From Dactylorhiza incarnata (Eukaryota; Streptophyta; Magnoliopsida; Asparagales; Orchidaceae), in the NCBI GenBank assembly GCA_033032865.1, contig JAWHQI010000016.1, positions 19,207,001 through 19,271,000 of the forward strand: 64,000 bases of DNA. Reading direction: 5' to 3'. Made by a program: the position numbers and the translations under genes. This document shows positions 1-11,521 of this stretch, in pieces; the first letter of the stretch is position 1; every line of letters begins with the position of its first letter. Below the pieces are notes generated by a model. It did no database searches. It was not told the DNA's origin and was given only the letters and a program-made list of their open reading frames with translations.

Positions 1-261
1 TATGATATATATAAGCAATGAATATAAGAAAGATAGATAGGTCATAAAAATATGATTTTGAATTTTGATCAATTTGATTTATAAACTCATTAAGTTTTAA
101 GAGATAAAATCATATTTCCAATAATATATAAGATGATCATAACATGATAGCTTAAAAAATTAGAAAACAAAAAGAAAAATTAAAAGACATTAAAGCATAT
201 CATGAAGTAGAAATTTGTATATTTCATTTTGAAATATTCTATTTCATGCATTTGGTGATAC

Positions 262-672
262 CTAATGAATAAGAGATTTAGGTATCCAAAGGAGATCAAG
301 TGTGGTGGTTCCTTTGGGTACCCAAATATAACGTGTAGGTTTGTGGGTAGATAGTGATGAATGAGTCCTTTCTTGTGAAGTTAATGTTTCATTTTTAATT
401 TTGGGCCTCCATTCAAATCTTGGTTTATTGTTATTCTTATGTATCAAATTTCCATTGTGATTATCGAAAGTATTGTTCATAGGAAATTTTTGCATATTTG
501 AATTTAATTTGGGAGATACATATTTTTTTAAATAATAGTGATTTGGATTTTGATTTACAAAAATTTTGTGTTTCTTACTCCCATTATTAGACTTAGTTAC
601 AATATTCATATTCATATTCAACTTGCTTTTAGATATTGCTTGATATTGTGAATTTGTATTTATAATTTTCAT
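262..672 (-). pseudogene. Gag C-terminal ORF with WVPK motif (family B copy 1)
   Basis: A 136-codon open stretch rich in Asn, Lys and Gln. It ends with the pattern RYIWVPKGTT...LWIPK, typical of the tail of Copia gag polyproteins just before the protease. The body is basic and low in complexity. The counterpart at 56436-56912 in copy 2 carries the same motifs in the same order. No zinc knuckle lies upstream in this copy, and no protease DSG box follows. It is most likely the remnant of a gag C-terminus kept in a deletion derivative; whether it is translated cannot be told. Confidence 0.6.
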
Positions 673-886
673 AAGCAGGTTGATTTTTTATTTTAATTCA
701 TCATTTTTTATCATAAGATTATGTCTAGCTTTATTATAAAAGCAATTGTGTTATTTTTAAGAGTAAAAACAATAGAGTCATATGAGTTTGATAATTATTT
801 CTAAATTCCTCAAATGTTTCATCCATCTCTTTGATTTCAATTTTATAACTTTTGCATGTAGTACAATCACTTTTTAAGGATGAATT

Positions 887-1243
887 TTATAAAGATAGTT
901 TTTCATTATGTTCTTTTACAAAAATAAGTTCTTTTTCAAGTTCCTTGAATTTTTCTTTAATATCATTACAATCAAAACAATGTTTTATATTTTCATGAAA
1001 AAAACTAGCAGAATTTGATTTTACTTTGACCTTTGCTTTTAAACCTTTATTTTCTAAGCGCAATTTGCAATTTGCATTTTGTAATTTCTTAATTTTGCGC
1101 TTTGTAATTCGTAGCAATTGTAAAGTAGAAATAGAATTGCAAACAATAAGAGAATTTGATTTCCTTACGGTGCTTTTGGATGCGGTGAGATTTGAGCATA
1201 TAGTTTCTTCGTTATCTTCATCTTTTTGGCACACCTCTTCCAA
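887..1243 (-). pseudogene. Gag-derived coiled-coil ORF (family B copy 1)
   Basis: A 118-codon ORF that is highly charged, with a heptad-like Lys/Leu/Glu pattern (KRKIKKLQNANCKLRLENK, then FKELEKELIFVKEHNEKL). This predicts a coiled coil, as in the region after the zinc knuckle of long SIRE-type gag proteins. A CFDC dipeptide pair lies in the middle. It corresponds to part of the longer ORF 56909-57622 of copy 2 and is shortened by stops. The ORF on the opposite strand (1026-1295) is a shadow. Confidence 0.55.
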
Positions 1244-1479
1244 AGATAAGATTTATTCTTTTCCACTTGATGTGCACACCATTAATCCATCATGAGCGGA
1301 GCTTTTTTGAACATTTGTGCAGGCTTGTATGTTCTCCACTTCTTGTGTTTGTTCCATACCTGTGAGAGGAAAATCATACATTTCTTAAAGAAATTTTCAT
1401 ACTTTGTATGCACTAGAAAAACAATATATTAATTTAAAAATTTCTTGAGATAAAACATAAAAGATACTATTCAAAGCCT

Positions 1480-1695
1480 TTTGCATTTATGTGACGTTCC
1501 TTTTTATTTGTTTCATCCGCTGGTCTTACTATTGCTATATTCCATGCTTCGATATCTAAATTTTTAATAAATTTTTTCATTAAAAATTTCCACCCTTTAT
1601 AATTTCTTCCTTCAAATAAAGGTGGTGCTAGTGATTTTCCTTCTTCATAAAAATTTCCCTCACTAATAGAACGAGATCATGAGACGCCATTATTC
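1480..1695 (-). pseudogene. Gag N-terminus, frameshifted (family B copy 1)
   Basis: Minus-strand sequence starting MASHDL next to the primer-binding site and continuing, after a one-base frameshift, with PPLFEGRNYKGW and AWNIAIVRPADE. This is the usual N-terminal gag signature of Tork/SIRE Copia elements. Copy 2 has an intact version at 57708-57899. The following UBN2-type domain is mostly missing at the same place in both copies. Confidence 0.65.
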
Positions 1696-1739
1696 CCGGT
1701 TGTTAGACCGATTTGGAATAAAACCGCTCTGATATCACT

Positions 1740-2870
1740 TGTTGGATCGGTAGGCGCCCTTAGAGGGGGGTGAATAAGGGTTTTAAAAACTTATATTATA
1801 TTTTGATATATTTGAGATTATAAGAGATTAAAATAAGAAATCAAGCAAATCAATTGAAATAAAATTGAGACATCATTTTATTAATATGAAAAGAAAAGTT
1901 ACAAAACTTGATTTCTTATAACGCTAGAAATCGAAGGCGAATAATAAAAAGACTTTTTCGTTTTCTATCCCAATTCGTATCCCCACGAACCGGTGGGTTT
2001 AGCCTATCCTTCTCCGGATACGGCCTCAAGCCGCTCTAGTCAATCCTTCCCCGGATATGGCCTCGAGCACTCCCTAGATCTACCCCTAGACCTTGTCGCC
2101 AACACGAGGTGAGTTTCTGCCCTAAGTCCTACCCAGACCTAGTCGCCAACATGAGGCGAATTTACTACATGATTTAAAAGAGATGAAACAAATAACAACA
2201 ATATAAAAACTCCTTATATGGATCTCTTGGAGAAGTAGACGAAGACCCACAGAGTATGATCGTAGTCGATGTGATCTTTGGTCATAACGATGAAGCGTGT
2301 TGAAATCTTCTCCAACGATATCCTCAAGCCTTCATGGATTTGTGGGAGTCTCTCTGAATCTTCCTCTATATACTGTGACACGAAACTCTGGAATTTAGGA
2401 TCTTGAGAGGATGAAGAAGACGGATCTAAGGGGTCCTTTTTATAGCCTTGGAGCTAGCGTCTGCGCTATCGCTACCGCCGGCGCTATCCCGGTTTAAGAA
2501 ATATTCTCCGCGTGAGAATCTTTCATTTTAAGCAAGCAGGCCTCCTTCCTCTTGTGCTTTGTGCTACTGCCTGCGCTACCCGATACCGCCTGCGCTAGAT
2601 GCTACCGCCTGCGTTAGATACTATCGCCTGACGCTATCTCCTTCTATATCTGCCTCCTGAAATTGCTCTAATCAGAGCTAGCGCCTGCGCTAGGTGCTAG
2701 CGCCGGCGCTAGTGGACATGTTGGAATTCTGGCTTCAAACTTGGGGGTAACCTTCATATGTTATCCTTGAGTCATATGACTTTGTTTCCTGCACACTTAA
2801 ACACACAAGATCAAATGCACATAGGATTTGTTATTCTCAAACCTAGAAGATGCGGAAGATCATGTTCCAA
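1740..2870 (-). repeat. 5' LTR of family B copy 1
   Basis: On the plus strand it starts TGTTGGATCGG and ends CATGTTCCAA, matching the LTR pair at 51290-52700 and 57948-59354. It is about 280 bp shorter because it lacks the TCGTCGAGCG-rich block of copy 2. It does carry the GCTAGCGCC...GGCGCTAG palindromic motifs (2453-2712). The primer-binding site GCTCTGATATCA at 1727-1738 differs by one base from the initiator-Met consensus. Confidence 0.85.
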
Positions 2871-3022
2871 AATTTCTTCCCTGCAACCCTTATTCCACGC
2901 CGATCCCCTCCAATACCTAATAACCACATGAACCCCATATTTTGCCCAAAAATCTCGCTACCCTCACTCCTTTCTGAAGCCTTCTCGTTTCCTACATCCC
3001 AAAGACCTCCCTCCCACAACCT
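2871..3022. other. Unassigned 152-bp spacer between two elements
   Basis: C-rich sequence between the eroded end of family B copy 1 and the first base of the Copia A LTR. I see no recognisable gene or repeat in it. Confidence 0.4.
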
Positions 3023-4484
3023 TGTTGGGAAAAATCTCTTTATGATTTGACATATCAAGTTATTTAAAAGTGATATAGGAAAATGCCTTTATATATAGAT
3101 GTCATATTTTTCTTTAGTCTGAAGTTCAGAGTCATTCGGAATGGCCAACCAAATAATCAGTGTTTTCAAAGAACTCAGAATATATCTAAGTAAAAGTCTT
3201 TACTTTGAGAAATGTCAACTTACGTCGACAAGTATACACTGAAGATATCAACGTACGTCGAGAAGTATGCATGAAGATGTCAACGTACGACTAGAAGCTT
3301 ACTTTGTGCTTTGACTTGTAGTCAACATATAAAGTCTGACAGTTATATTCCTATATGTCGAGATCTTTATAAAGAAGTCAGAGTATAAGTATGAAAGCAT
3401 ACTTTGAGATATCCTTGCTGTATATATCTTAGCTTACGTCGACAAGATGTCAACGTTCAAGAAGCCTTGCGTCGACTTCTATACAAAATAATTTCGAATG
3501 AAGTTTGAGTAGATTAAGGCAGTGATTCAGATTTAATTGTGACCATTGAGATCTAATTAAGGAAGGTCTTCTCTCTGATTGAATCACATATGACAAAAGA
3601 TTTGTTTTACAGTATATATATATATACACATTCCTATTCTGAATAATCAATAAGAACAAAATAAAGTAGCAATTGATGAAGAAGTCTCCACTCTATCATT
3701 CCCTTCCTCTTTTTCCTCTTCCTCAAGAAATTCTGATAGAAGAATAACAGACGACACGACCATCTCCTCTAGATCTGAAGATTGTTTACTTTGAAGATTC
3801 AAAGGGCTTCATCAAATATTATTCCTCAACAGATTCAAACCTCTCTCTATTGAATTTGATCTCTCAGGAGGAATCAACAACAAATTCAATTTGCTACAAC
3901 AAGTATCCACACAGTGCTTTCAAATAACAAAATCCTCAGAGATTGCTGAAGAGGACAACATTGTGGAAACAAATTTTTTACAATAACTTTCTGATAGAGT
4001 TTTCAGAATCCCTCTTAAAAAGATTCAGTGGTTTAAGATTTACCTTATCAAAAGGATCTTGGAGTGGTTTTGAGTCAACCTTATCAAAAGGCTCCCAGCT
4101 TGGTTTGAGCACCTTATTAACAGGCTTCTGGTTAGAGATATTTTATCAAAATCTCTTTTGGTTCTTAGGGTCTTCTTAACAAAAGATTCAGTTGTAATTG
4201 GTTCTAAGAGTTAAAAGACTCAGCACTATTTAGTGGATATCTTACCAAGGGGTAGAAAAGGGGATGTATCCAAATTTGGGGAACCTTTATAAAACTCTGT
4301 GTTTTCTGGATTGCATAGATCTCTATATCTTTGTTTATTCATTTATTTTCTCTATTATTTCTGCTGCAAAATTAACAAATAATTCTATGGCATGTGTTGT
4401 GATTGATTAAAAAATAAAAAGAATTTTGAAATACTCTATTCACCACCCTCTAGAGTAATTCTTAGCATCCTACCAAATCTTTCA
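3023..4484 (+). repeat. 5' LTR of Copia A
   Basis: Starts TGTTGGGAAAAATC and ends CTAC...ATCTTTCA, directly before the primer-binding site. It contains clusters of CGTCGA/TCGACG motifs (about 3220-3470) and a run of 'TTATCAAAAG' direct repeats (about 4045-4200). The solo LTR at 4915-6699 and the reversed LTR at 37382-38565 belong to the same broad family. Confidence 0.8.
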
Positions 4485-4486
4485 AT

Positions 4487-4498
4487 TGGTATCAGAGC
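4487..4498 (+). promoter_or_regulatory. Primer-binding site (initiator Met tRNA), Copia A
   Basis: TGGTATCAGAGC two bases after the LTR is the exact complement of the 3' end of plant initiator-Met tRNA. Confidence 0.9.
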
Positions 4499-4569
4499 CA
4501 GGTTGATCATAAAAAAGTTAACACCTTGATCAAGATCCAAGGGTATTAAGAATTACTTGTGTGATTTTT

Positions 4570-4914
4570 TATTTTAATTATGAGCTCTATACAGATTAGA
4601 GACTGTGTCCACCTGACCTCCTGTTTGCAATCTAGATAAATTTACATTATGAAAATCTAGAAAAAAATTAAATATAAATTCATTGATGAAGTCAATTTTG
4701 ATTCTATTCTTGTAGGTCATGTTAGTCTTATTAGGATTGATAAGGATGACAAAAGTGTTCAAATTACAAAAGCCGGTCTATCAGAAAAAGAAAAGAAAGC
4801 AAGAACATGTGATACCAAAGCAATGAACATGTTGGTGTCTACAATGTCAGATGACATATTCCAGAAGGTTGTTGATCGTCAATCAGTAAAATAAATCTGG
4901 GACTCATTGACGGG
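4570..4914 (+). pseudogene. Copia A gag, N-terminal part
   Basis: Degenerate gag reading frame with GLSEKEKKAR, NMLVSTMSDDIF and IWDSLT, which are landmarks of the UBN2/gag domain of Copia elements. One in-frame stop lies just before IWDSL. The frame is cut after IWDSLTG by the solo LTR and picks up again after 6700 with MVEGSSDQ. The antisense ORF 4574-4762 is a shadow. Confidence 0.65.
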
Positions 4915-6699
4915 TATTGGGAAAAACTCCTTTGATTTAACTTAACAAATTACCTAAAAAGTGATTTTATCTCTTAGGTTGTATTACCCATTATATAGTG
5001 AGGATAATCTGGTCATTAGATGTCTTAAGATGTCACACTCAACCTAGGGTGTCAAGATCATATCTAGAGAAGCACAATTTGGGCAAAGTTAACATTTGCG
5101 TCGAATAGAAATCGACGCAACATCGAGTTAATGTCGACGCTACTCTGACTAGAAGTCCAAGTGGTCCAACCCTTCTGTCGAAGTAATTCAAGTCGACGTT
5201 ACGTCGAATAGATATCGACGTAGAGGCCATGAACCTGTCGAAGTACCTTGAGAAGTCGACGCAGCTTCTACTTCAACTCAACGCAGAAGGAAGTATCTGT
5301 CGAAGCCATCTGAAGTCGACGCAACGTCAACTACCATTCGACGCAAATGATGGAGTTCAGAGTTAAGCTTTCAACTCGACGGTTACGTCGATAAGATATC
5401 GACGCAACGTCGACAAGTAGACTTCAATCAGAGAAAGAATGAATTCGAAGCTACTCTTACAAGGAATCGAAGGTGCGTCGATAAGAGGCGAAGAGAACTC
5501 GATGCTACGTCGAATACAGTCTTAAAAGTAAACCATTTCAGTTGTCATTTTGGACTCTCTCTCATGGCCCACAATACTGAAGACCGTTCTCCAACGGCTC
5601 CTTAATTGCCTCAAATAGAAAGAAGAATTAAAGGAGGACAAAAAAGCTTTCTTGGAAACTAGCTTACAGTTGGTGGACGGGTTGTGAATTAAAGAAGGAA
5701 AGAAAGAGAATTTGTTTAAGGAAAAATACCTTTTCAGGACCTACCAGAAAAGGAAACAAATTCAAATTGAAGAGGGACAATAAAAGACAGAAGAAGAAAG
5801 AGAAATACAGAGCACTTATCACAATCGTCTAAGGTTTTTCAATTAGGGCTTCCTCTTCTCCTTCTTCCTCCTGGAACCCTAATAGAGAAAACACATAAAA
5901 GAAAGAACTGCTTTCTCTCTCAGTCAAGGATCTTCTTCTCCTCAACACAAACCTTTGAAGAAAGATCTACAGAAGAATATATTCTGCTCAGAGAAACAAC
6001 TGCTGCTTCCTCATCAATATCATATAGCAGCAACACTATTATAAGAGCAGAGAGAAGAAGGATCAAGAACTTACAAAAACCCTAGCAATCATCACTATCA
6101 TAAGCTATGGTTAATCTGATACAGATCCTGAAGAGCACTCAAAGAACAACACCTCAAAGATTGCTGTTACAGAATTCTGAAAAACAGATTTCTGAATCTT
6201 TCTTCTCCTACTTACTCTTCTTTCCTTACACCCCTTGTACAGAGTTTTGAGAATCCCTCTTCCAAAGGATTCAGTGGTTCAAGATCTCCTTATCAAAAGA
6301 TCTGGTTGGTTCAAGATCTCCTTATCAAAAGATCTGGTTGGTTCATGATCTCCTTGTCAAAAGATCAGTGGTTCTGAGAGTCTCCTTGTCAAAAGACTCA
6401 GACACAGGTGGTGCAATCCTACTAGGTGGTAGAAGAGAGGACTACCCACATTTTGGGGAACCTCTATAAAATTTGTGTCTTCTGGTTGCCTATTTTCTGT
6501 GCTGTCCCATATAGCTTACTATTTCTTTAACTGTTTTCTTTTGCTTTATTTTAAACAGCTTTTGTTTTATTTTGTATGGGATTTGTTGAAGCATAAACAC
6601 TTAGTGTTTTATTGTATTTGCACAAATATGATAGAAATATTTTTAAATCTCTGTTCACCCCCCCCCAGAGTATTCTCAGAGTCACACTGTGCACTTTCA
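4915..6699 (+). mobile_element. Solo LTR inserted in the Copia A gag
   Basis: Starts TATTGGGAAAAACTCC (TG changed to TA) and ends CACTTTCA. Its start, its end and the 'GGGGAACC...ATAAAA...TGTGT' block near 6455-6480 resemble the Copia A LTR, so it is a related LTR without internal sequence. Flanks ACGGG and ATAGG could be a decayed target duplication. About 20 TCGACG/CGTCGA motifs lie in 5090-5520, direct repeats of 'AAGATCTCCTTATCAAAAG' near 6270-6350, and a 10-base C run near 6658. The ORFs at 5039-5230 and 6475-6700 have no support. Confidence 0.75.
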
Positions 6700-6700
6700 A

Positions 6701-7560
6701 TAGGGATGGTTGAAGGAAGTTCTGATCAAAGAAAGTACAGGAGATCATCTCTGATTTCTCAATATGAAAACTTCAAAAATAGCCCTGAAGAATCTGTGGC
6801 AGACATGTACCAGAGGTTCAGTCTGATTTTCAGTGAGCTGAGAAGCCTTGACAAGGATATCTCTATCACAGAAATAAATGATTAACTTCTGATGTGTTTC
6901 CCAAACTCATGCGATGCAAGAATCTAAGCCATCAGAGAGGCCAGATGCCAAAAGAAAATCACCACAGATGCTCTCCTTGACAAACTCAAATCATACGAAC
7001 TATTTCTTAAAATAAGAGCTGAATGTGAAGCAAAGGAGAAAACTTCTTCTTCCAAAGAAAAGTCTAGCACTCAAAGTTGCCGATGAAGGAAGCCAGACTA
7101 TGGATAATGAGTTAATGAGTCTTCTAGCCAGAAGATTCAAGAAATAAATCAAGGCTGGAGATTATAAGAGGAAGGATAGAAATAGCTCAAGGCCAAGGTA
7201 TGACAAAACTCCAGCTAAAGAGATTATTTGTTTTTCATGCCGGAAACCTAAGCATATTACACCTGAGTGTCCAGATCTCAACAAGGATAAAGTCTAAAAG
7301 AAGGAGAAGGATCATAAGAAGAAATATGATCATAATAAGAAGAATACGAAGAAGGGCAAGAGATTCATAGCAGAGTCCTGGAGTGACACTGAAGAAATTT
7401 CATCCAGCTCTGATGAAGATTGAAGCAAAGCAGAAGAAATCTACACGATGTCTCTGAAAATTACTAGAGAAGAGAATGATCTTCCTGAAGAAGACAATGA
7501 GATAATCTGCTTTGAGAATTTTGATTTTTTCTAAAGATTTTAAAATTGCATCCAAAGGTT
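6701..7560 (+). pseudogene. Copia A gag, central part with first zinc knuckle
   Basis: Resumes the gag frame with ISQYENFKNSPEESV and MYQRFSLIFSELRSL, which belong to the UBN2 domain, then frameshifts. The first zinc knuckle CFSCRKPKHITPEC lies at about 7228-7269. After it comes a Lys-rich stretch and the acidic run ESWSDTEEISSSSDED, as usual after the knuckle in SIRE-like gag. Several stops and at least two frameshifts show it is dead. Confidence 0.7.
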
Positions 7561-8451
7561 TCTGCCATGACCAATTGGCTGCAGAAAACCAAATAAAGAT
7601 TCTGAGAGAAGAAAGAATATATGACTAAAAGATTATACGAAGAAGACCCTATTGCAATAAATTATGAATTAAGGTTTGAGAATGGTAGGGCTGAAAGAAG
7701 AACATGATTCTCTAAAATTAGAAAATGAAGTCTGAAAATTGAACTCAGCAAAGTTAAACTCTTTGAGGATAACTTAAATGGGAGGAGTCAATAACTTAAG
7801 GTCATTTCAGAAAACCTCTCAGTCAGGTTTAGAAACCTTGGTCTAGGTGCTGACTCACCTCAAAAGTCTAGTTCTCCTAGCCTGCTTGCCTGGAAAAATC
7901 CAGTAAGGTTCATAAGTGCTAAAAGGAAAGAGAAATGGATCTAATGGATGATGTTCCTTCTACATCAGAAGTTGTTAAAGGGAAATCTCCTCATAAGAGA
8001 AATAATGAACAATCAAATTATACAATGATAGCTTTAGTTCCCTCAGAATAAAGGAATCTTGAGAAAAGCTTCCATGAACAAAAATAATAATCAGCCTAAA
8101 TCCTTTAACAGATCTCAACATAAGTCGAGTTTCACTCAACGTACGCCGAGATATACATCTTTTGCATCAACTAGAAGTCGACGTATGGCTGATTCAGAGC
8201 AAAGCTATAAAATACAAGGATCTCTTACAAGACCTCTTCCCTCTTTTGCTCAGGTTCAAAAGAAAAATAAGTATAATAAATATGAATGTTTTTGTTGTCA
8301 TAAAGTTGACCACTTTATGAAAGATTGTTGGTATAATCTTCCAGCAACCTCCCATCCTAAGGGGTACAAGGATAGACCTTCATACTCATATGTCACCCCC
8401 TACAATGGAAGAATTGGACTCAAGGTAACTTGGGTTCAACTTAACTTCTAA
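7561..8451 (+). pseudogene. Copia A gag C-terminal region with second zinc knuckle
   Basis: Degenerate coiled-coil region (7560-7900), then an open stretch of 130 codons (8059-8451) rich in Arg, Ser and Asn with a second CCHC knuckle, CFCCHKVDHFMKDC, at about 8287-8328. Two knuckles separated by a long coil are a known feature of SIRE/Maximus gag. The ORF stops just before the protease, which continues after a frameshift. Confidence 0.65.
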
Positions 8452-8458
8452 ATTATGT

Positions 8459-8760
8459 TGCAGGAAAGGAACTGTTCAGTCACAAACCAGCTGTGGTACT
8501 TCGACAGTGGCTGCTCCAGACATATGACTGGAGATAAGCATTTGCTGGAAGACTATAGGATAAAGCTTGAACCTAAGGTTATGTTTGGGGACTCCAGCTG
8601 TGGTTAAACCCAAGGCTATGAGATGATTAAAGTTGGGTCAATAACATTTGACAAGGTAGCTCACGTTGAAATGTTGAAGCACAACCTAGTCATCTTAAGT
8701 TAGCTGTGTGATAAAGAATACAAGGTAATATTCAACCACACTCAGTGTCAAATTATATCA
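8459..8760 (+). pseudogene. Copia A protease remnant
   Basis: One frame reads WYFDSGCSRHMTGDKHLLEDY, with the aspartic protease active-site triplet DSG intact (about 8490-8530), then VGSITFDKVAHVEMLKHNL, the usual region between protease and integrase. Stop codons interrupt the frame soon after. Confidence 0.7.
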
Positions 8761-8859
8761 TCAAACACATACAGTATAACTCTTACTGGTAATAGAAAAG
8801 AGAATGTTTATATAGTAGATTTTTTCATTTAATCAAACTGAAATTTGCTTATTTAACTC

Positions 8860-9865
8860 TGATATAAGTATTGCTAAATTATGATATAAAAGACTAGGAC
8901 ATTTGAATCTAAAAATAGTGTCCAAACTTTACAAGGATAACCTTGTAAGATGTCTGCCATAAGGTAGATATATTAAGAAAAAAACTTGTAGAGCTTGTCA
9001 ATTGGGTAAGCAAACTAGAGCATCATTTAAGAGCAAATAAGAATGACACTTATAGGATCTTGTATCTTCTGCATATGGATCTATTTGGTCCTATTGTTGT
9101 TCATATCTTTGGAGGTAAGTCATATTCATTGGTTATAATGAATGACTTTTCTAGATTCACTTGAGTGTTCTTTTTGAGAACTAAGTTTGACACCTTCAAG
9201 ATTCTCTCTAGTTTTCTTAGACAGATCCAAAATGAACTGAATACTTCAGTTGTGATGATTATAAGTGATCATGACACTGAATTTGTGTCTCATAAGATGT
9301 GTGAATTCTGTGAGAATGAAGGGACCAGACACAACTTCTCAACTCTTAGAACTCCATAACAAAATGGAGTTGTTGAGAGAAAGAATTGAACCCTGATTGA
9401 ATCAGGTAGAACATTATTAGCTGAGGCTAACTTGTCTATGTCATTTTGGGCAGTGACAGTTAACACAACTAACTATGTTCTCAATAGAAGTCTCATTCAT
9501 AAAACTGAGGGTAAGACTCTTTATGAGTTATTGAAAAGCAAAACTGCAAATATACCGTATTTTAAAATATTTGGATACATTTGTTATATCCATAAAAATG
9601 GTAAAAGTCATCTTGCCAAATTTCACAAGAAAGTTGATGATGAAAATCTTCATTGGATATTCTACATCTAGCAAGACCTCTAAATGCTATAATAAAAGAA
9701 CATTTAAAATAAAAGAAACAATGCATGCAATTTTTGATGAGACTATTATGTTATGTGAAGGAAAAAATACCTCCACAAACTTTGATTTGCAGATAAAAGA
9801 AGTAACAAATCAGATGGAAGAATTGGCTGTGAATCAAGTTGATTCAAGTTGATTCAAGCTCCTCA
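8860..9865 (+). pseudogene. Copia A integrase remnant
   Basis: The HHCC zinc-binding region is recognisable (RLGHLNLKIVSKL, then CRACQLGKQTRASF), followed by core pieces including ISDHDTEF with the second catalytic Asp and NGVVERKN with the catalytic Glu. The C-terminal part is more open: NYVLNRSLIHKTEGKTLYEL, IFGYICYIHKNGK (9432-9671), then KCYNKRTFKIKETMHAIFDE (9571-9852 in the next frame), which is the standard end of Copia integrase. Stops and frame changes are frequent, so it is inactive. Confidence 0.75.
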
Positions 9866-10339
9866 AAAATTCTTCTACCCAACCTGAATTAATTCCATAT
9901 ACCATTGTGCTTAACCAGGAAGGTAAAAATGACGAAGATGATGTAATCTCTGAAGATGCTATTCAGATTAATGCTCAACCAATTGAGCATGATGAAGAAA
10001 TTCAGAATGAAGCTGCTGAAGTGTCCATATGGATGTTTCTGTTTCTCAACAAGCTAAAGCAGAAACTCTTCCACTAGAGCTTGTCACTCTTATGGATCAC
10101 CCCACCTCACAAATCATTCGGGATATCTCTGTGCATGTGCAAACTAGAAGCAAACTCTCAAATGAGATGATTTTTCATTGCTTTCTTTCTCAAATTGAGC
10201 CCCAAAAGTTTGAAGATGCAAACAATGATCTACAGAATTTATCCCTCATCTAAAGGTCATGTGGAAATCTCTTATGGAAGAATGTTGAGCATGGTGCTGC
10301 AACATTCCTTACCAGAAGTCTGTTTATCTAAGGGGGTTC
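9866..10339 (+). pseudogene. Copia A integrase-RT linker
   Basis: Acidic linker (about 9900-10020), then HPTSQIIRDISVHVQTRSKL and FHCFLSQIEPQKFEDA, the conserved approach to the RT domain in Copia elements. The frame stops at 10253 and RT itself is missing. G1 inserted at 10339/10340, with GGTTC at 10335-10339 as its left target duplication. Confidence 0.65.
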
Positions 10340-11506
10340 TGATGGCGCGTTCCCTCCGACACTCCTTGATGATGATGACCCGGCTGTCGAGGCACTGCGC
10401 CACAAAGATCCGAGGTGCCATGTTGATGCTGAAGGAAGTCCGCGTTATAATCTCCGCCCGCGGCGTGCCAAAACCGCCATGAAAATTTAACTTTTATTCA
10501 TGCACTTTTATTTTATATTAATAAATATAAAATTATTTCATGCTAGATGATAATTTTATATTTATTAAAGTGGTTGTAATTTTAATTTTGAACTCTTTAT
10601 TTATTTTGGTGTGTATTTAACCTTACGGATGGATAAGATTTTATCTCCATCATGGATGGTTAAGATTTTGTGTAAACTCCTATTTAAGGAGGTCTTTATG
10701 AAGGAATGACAATAATTGAAGAACAAAAAAACCAAACCCTATTTCCCCTTGGAAATTTCGGCCACAAGGAGTTCTCCCTCCTAGCCGCCGCCCCCCCTCT
10801 TGGTGTGACTCCAAGGCCGCCTCCCTCCATCCTCTTCGGTGCGACTCCGGCGAGACTTCCGTGGTGCGACTCCAAGGAAGAAAGGGTGCTTCTCCGTTCG
10901 GTGCGACGCCGGTGGAATCGTGGAGAGAGAGATTCTCCCACCTTATCTTGTGTGTTCATCTTCTTGGTTGGGTAACCCCTCTCCTTGTTAGTGATTCTTT
11001 CTACGCTTTAGTTTGTGGAGGTTTTGTCGAATCGTTTTATCCGCGATCTTAAATCTTTTCGCTTGCAAGATCTGAAATAATAGTGTTGTTATTGAATCTC
11101 TTGTTGTTCGGATCGGGTAGATCCGGTGCGGGAGCGAAACTCGGCCTAACCTTGGTTTGCTCTCCAAGATTGGCGCACTTAGCGTTAACAAGGGAGTTAA
11201 TTTCAACTAAAGCTTTATCGCCGCTTGAATGTTCACCGCCGCTCCAAAATATTGTCGCTGCGTTTTGAAATGAATCGATTGATGGAATAGATGCTTGTGT
11301 AGGTGCGGTGAGTTGTGTGCTTGTTGGAGAGGTAGGTCCTAAGAACGTTGTATCGAGTCCCGCATATTTTTTCTCCATCGGATTTGGGAGCCAACCGACC
11401 CCTTTTCGTTCGCTTTTGGTCGGAGCCCTCCTATGTTATTTTAATTTCTGTGATGAATGTCTTTCCGTTAGCGTAACATACACGTTGTCACGGTACCCCT
11501 ACATCA
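10340..11506 (+). repeat. 5' LTR of G1
   Basis: Starts TGATGGCGCG and ends CCTACATCA. Its first 150 bp repeat the last codons of the 699-codon ORF, because that ORF ends inside the 3' LTR. A TATA-like CTATTTAAGGAGG lies near 10680. ORFs within the LTR on both strands occur identically in the other LTR and are not genes. Confidence 0.93.
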
Positions 11507-11509
11507 ATT

Positions 11510-11521
11510 TGGTATCAGAGC
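11510..11521 (+). promoter_or_regulatory. Primer-binding site (initiator Met tRNA), G1
   Basis: TGGTATCAGAGC three bases after the 5' LTR. Confidence 0.9.

Larger units (their letters stand above)
1..2870 (-). mobile_element. Family-B non-autonomous Copia-type retrotransposon, copy 1 (cut by window edge)
   Basis: Read on the minus strand this is the 5' end of an LTR element: LTR at 1740-2870, primer-binding site at 1727-1738, then gag-derived sequence running leftwards out of the window. It matches the complete element at 51290-59354 along its length, with the same LTR ends, gag pieces and internal deletion. No protease, integrase or RT is visible here; in the complete copy these are absent altogether. 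The outer end of the LTR has lost its final CA, so the right border has decayed. Confidence 0.85.

Noticed and set aside
10696..11378. LTR ORFs of 60-110 codons on both strands, repeated at 15287-15969
   Set aside because: Identical copies in both LTRs of G1, no domain, and overlapping frames on both strands; typical LTR shadows.
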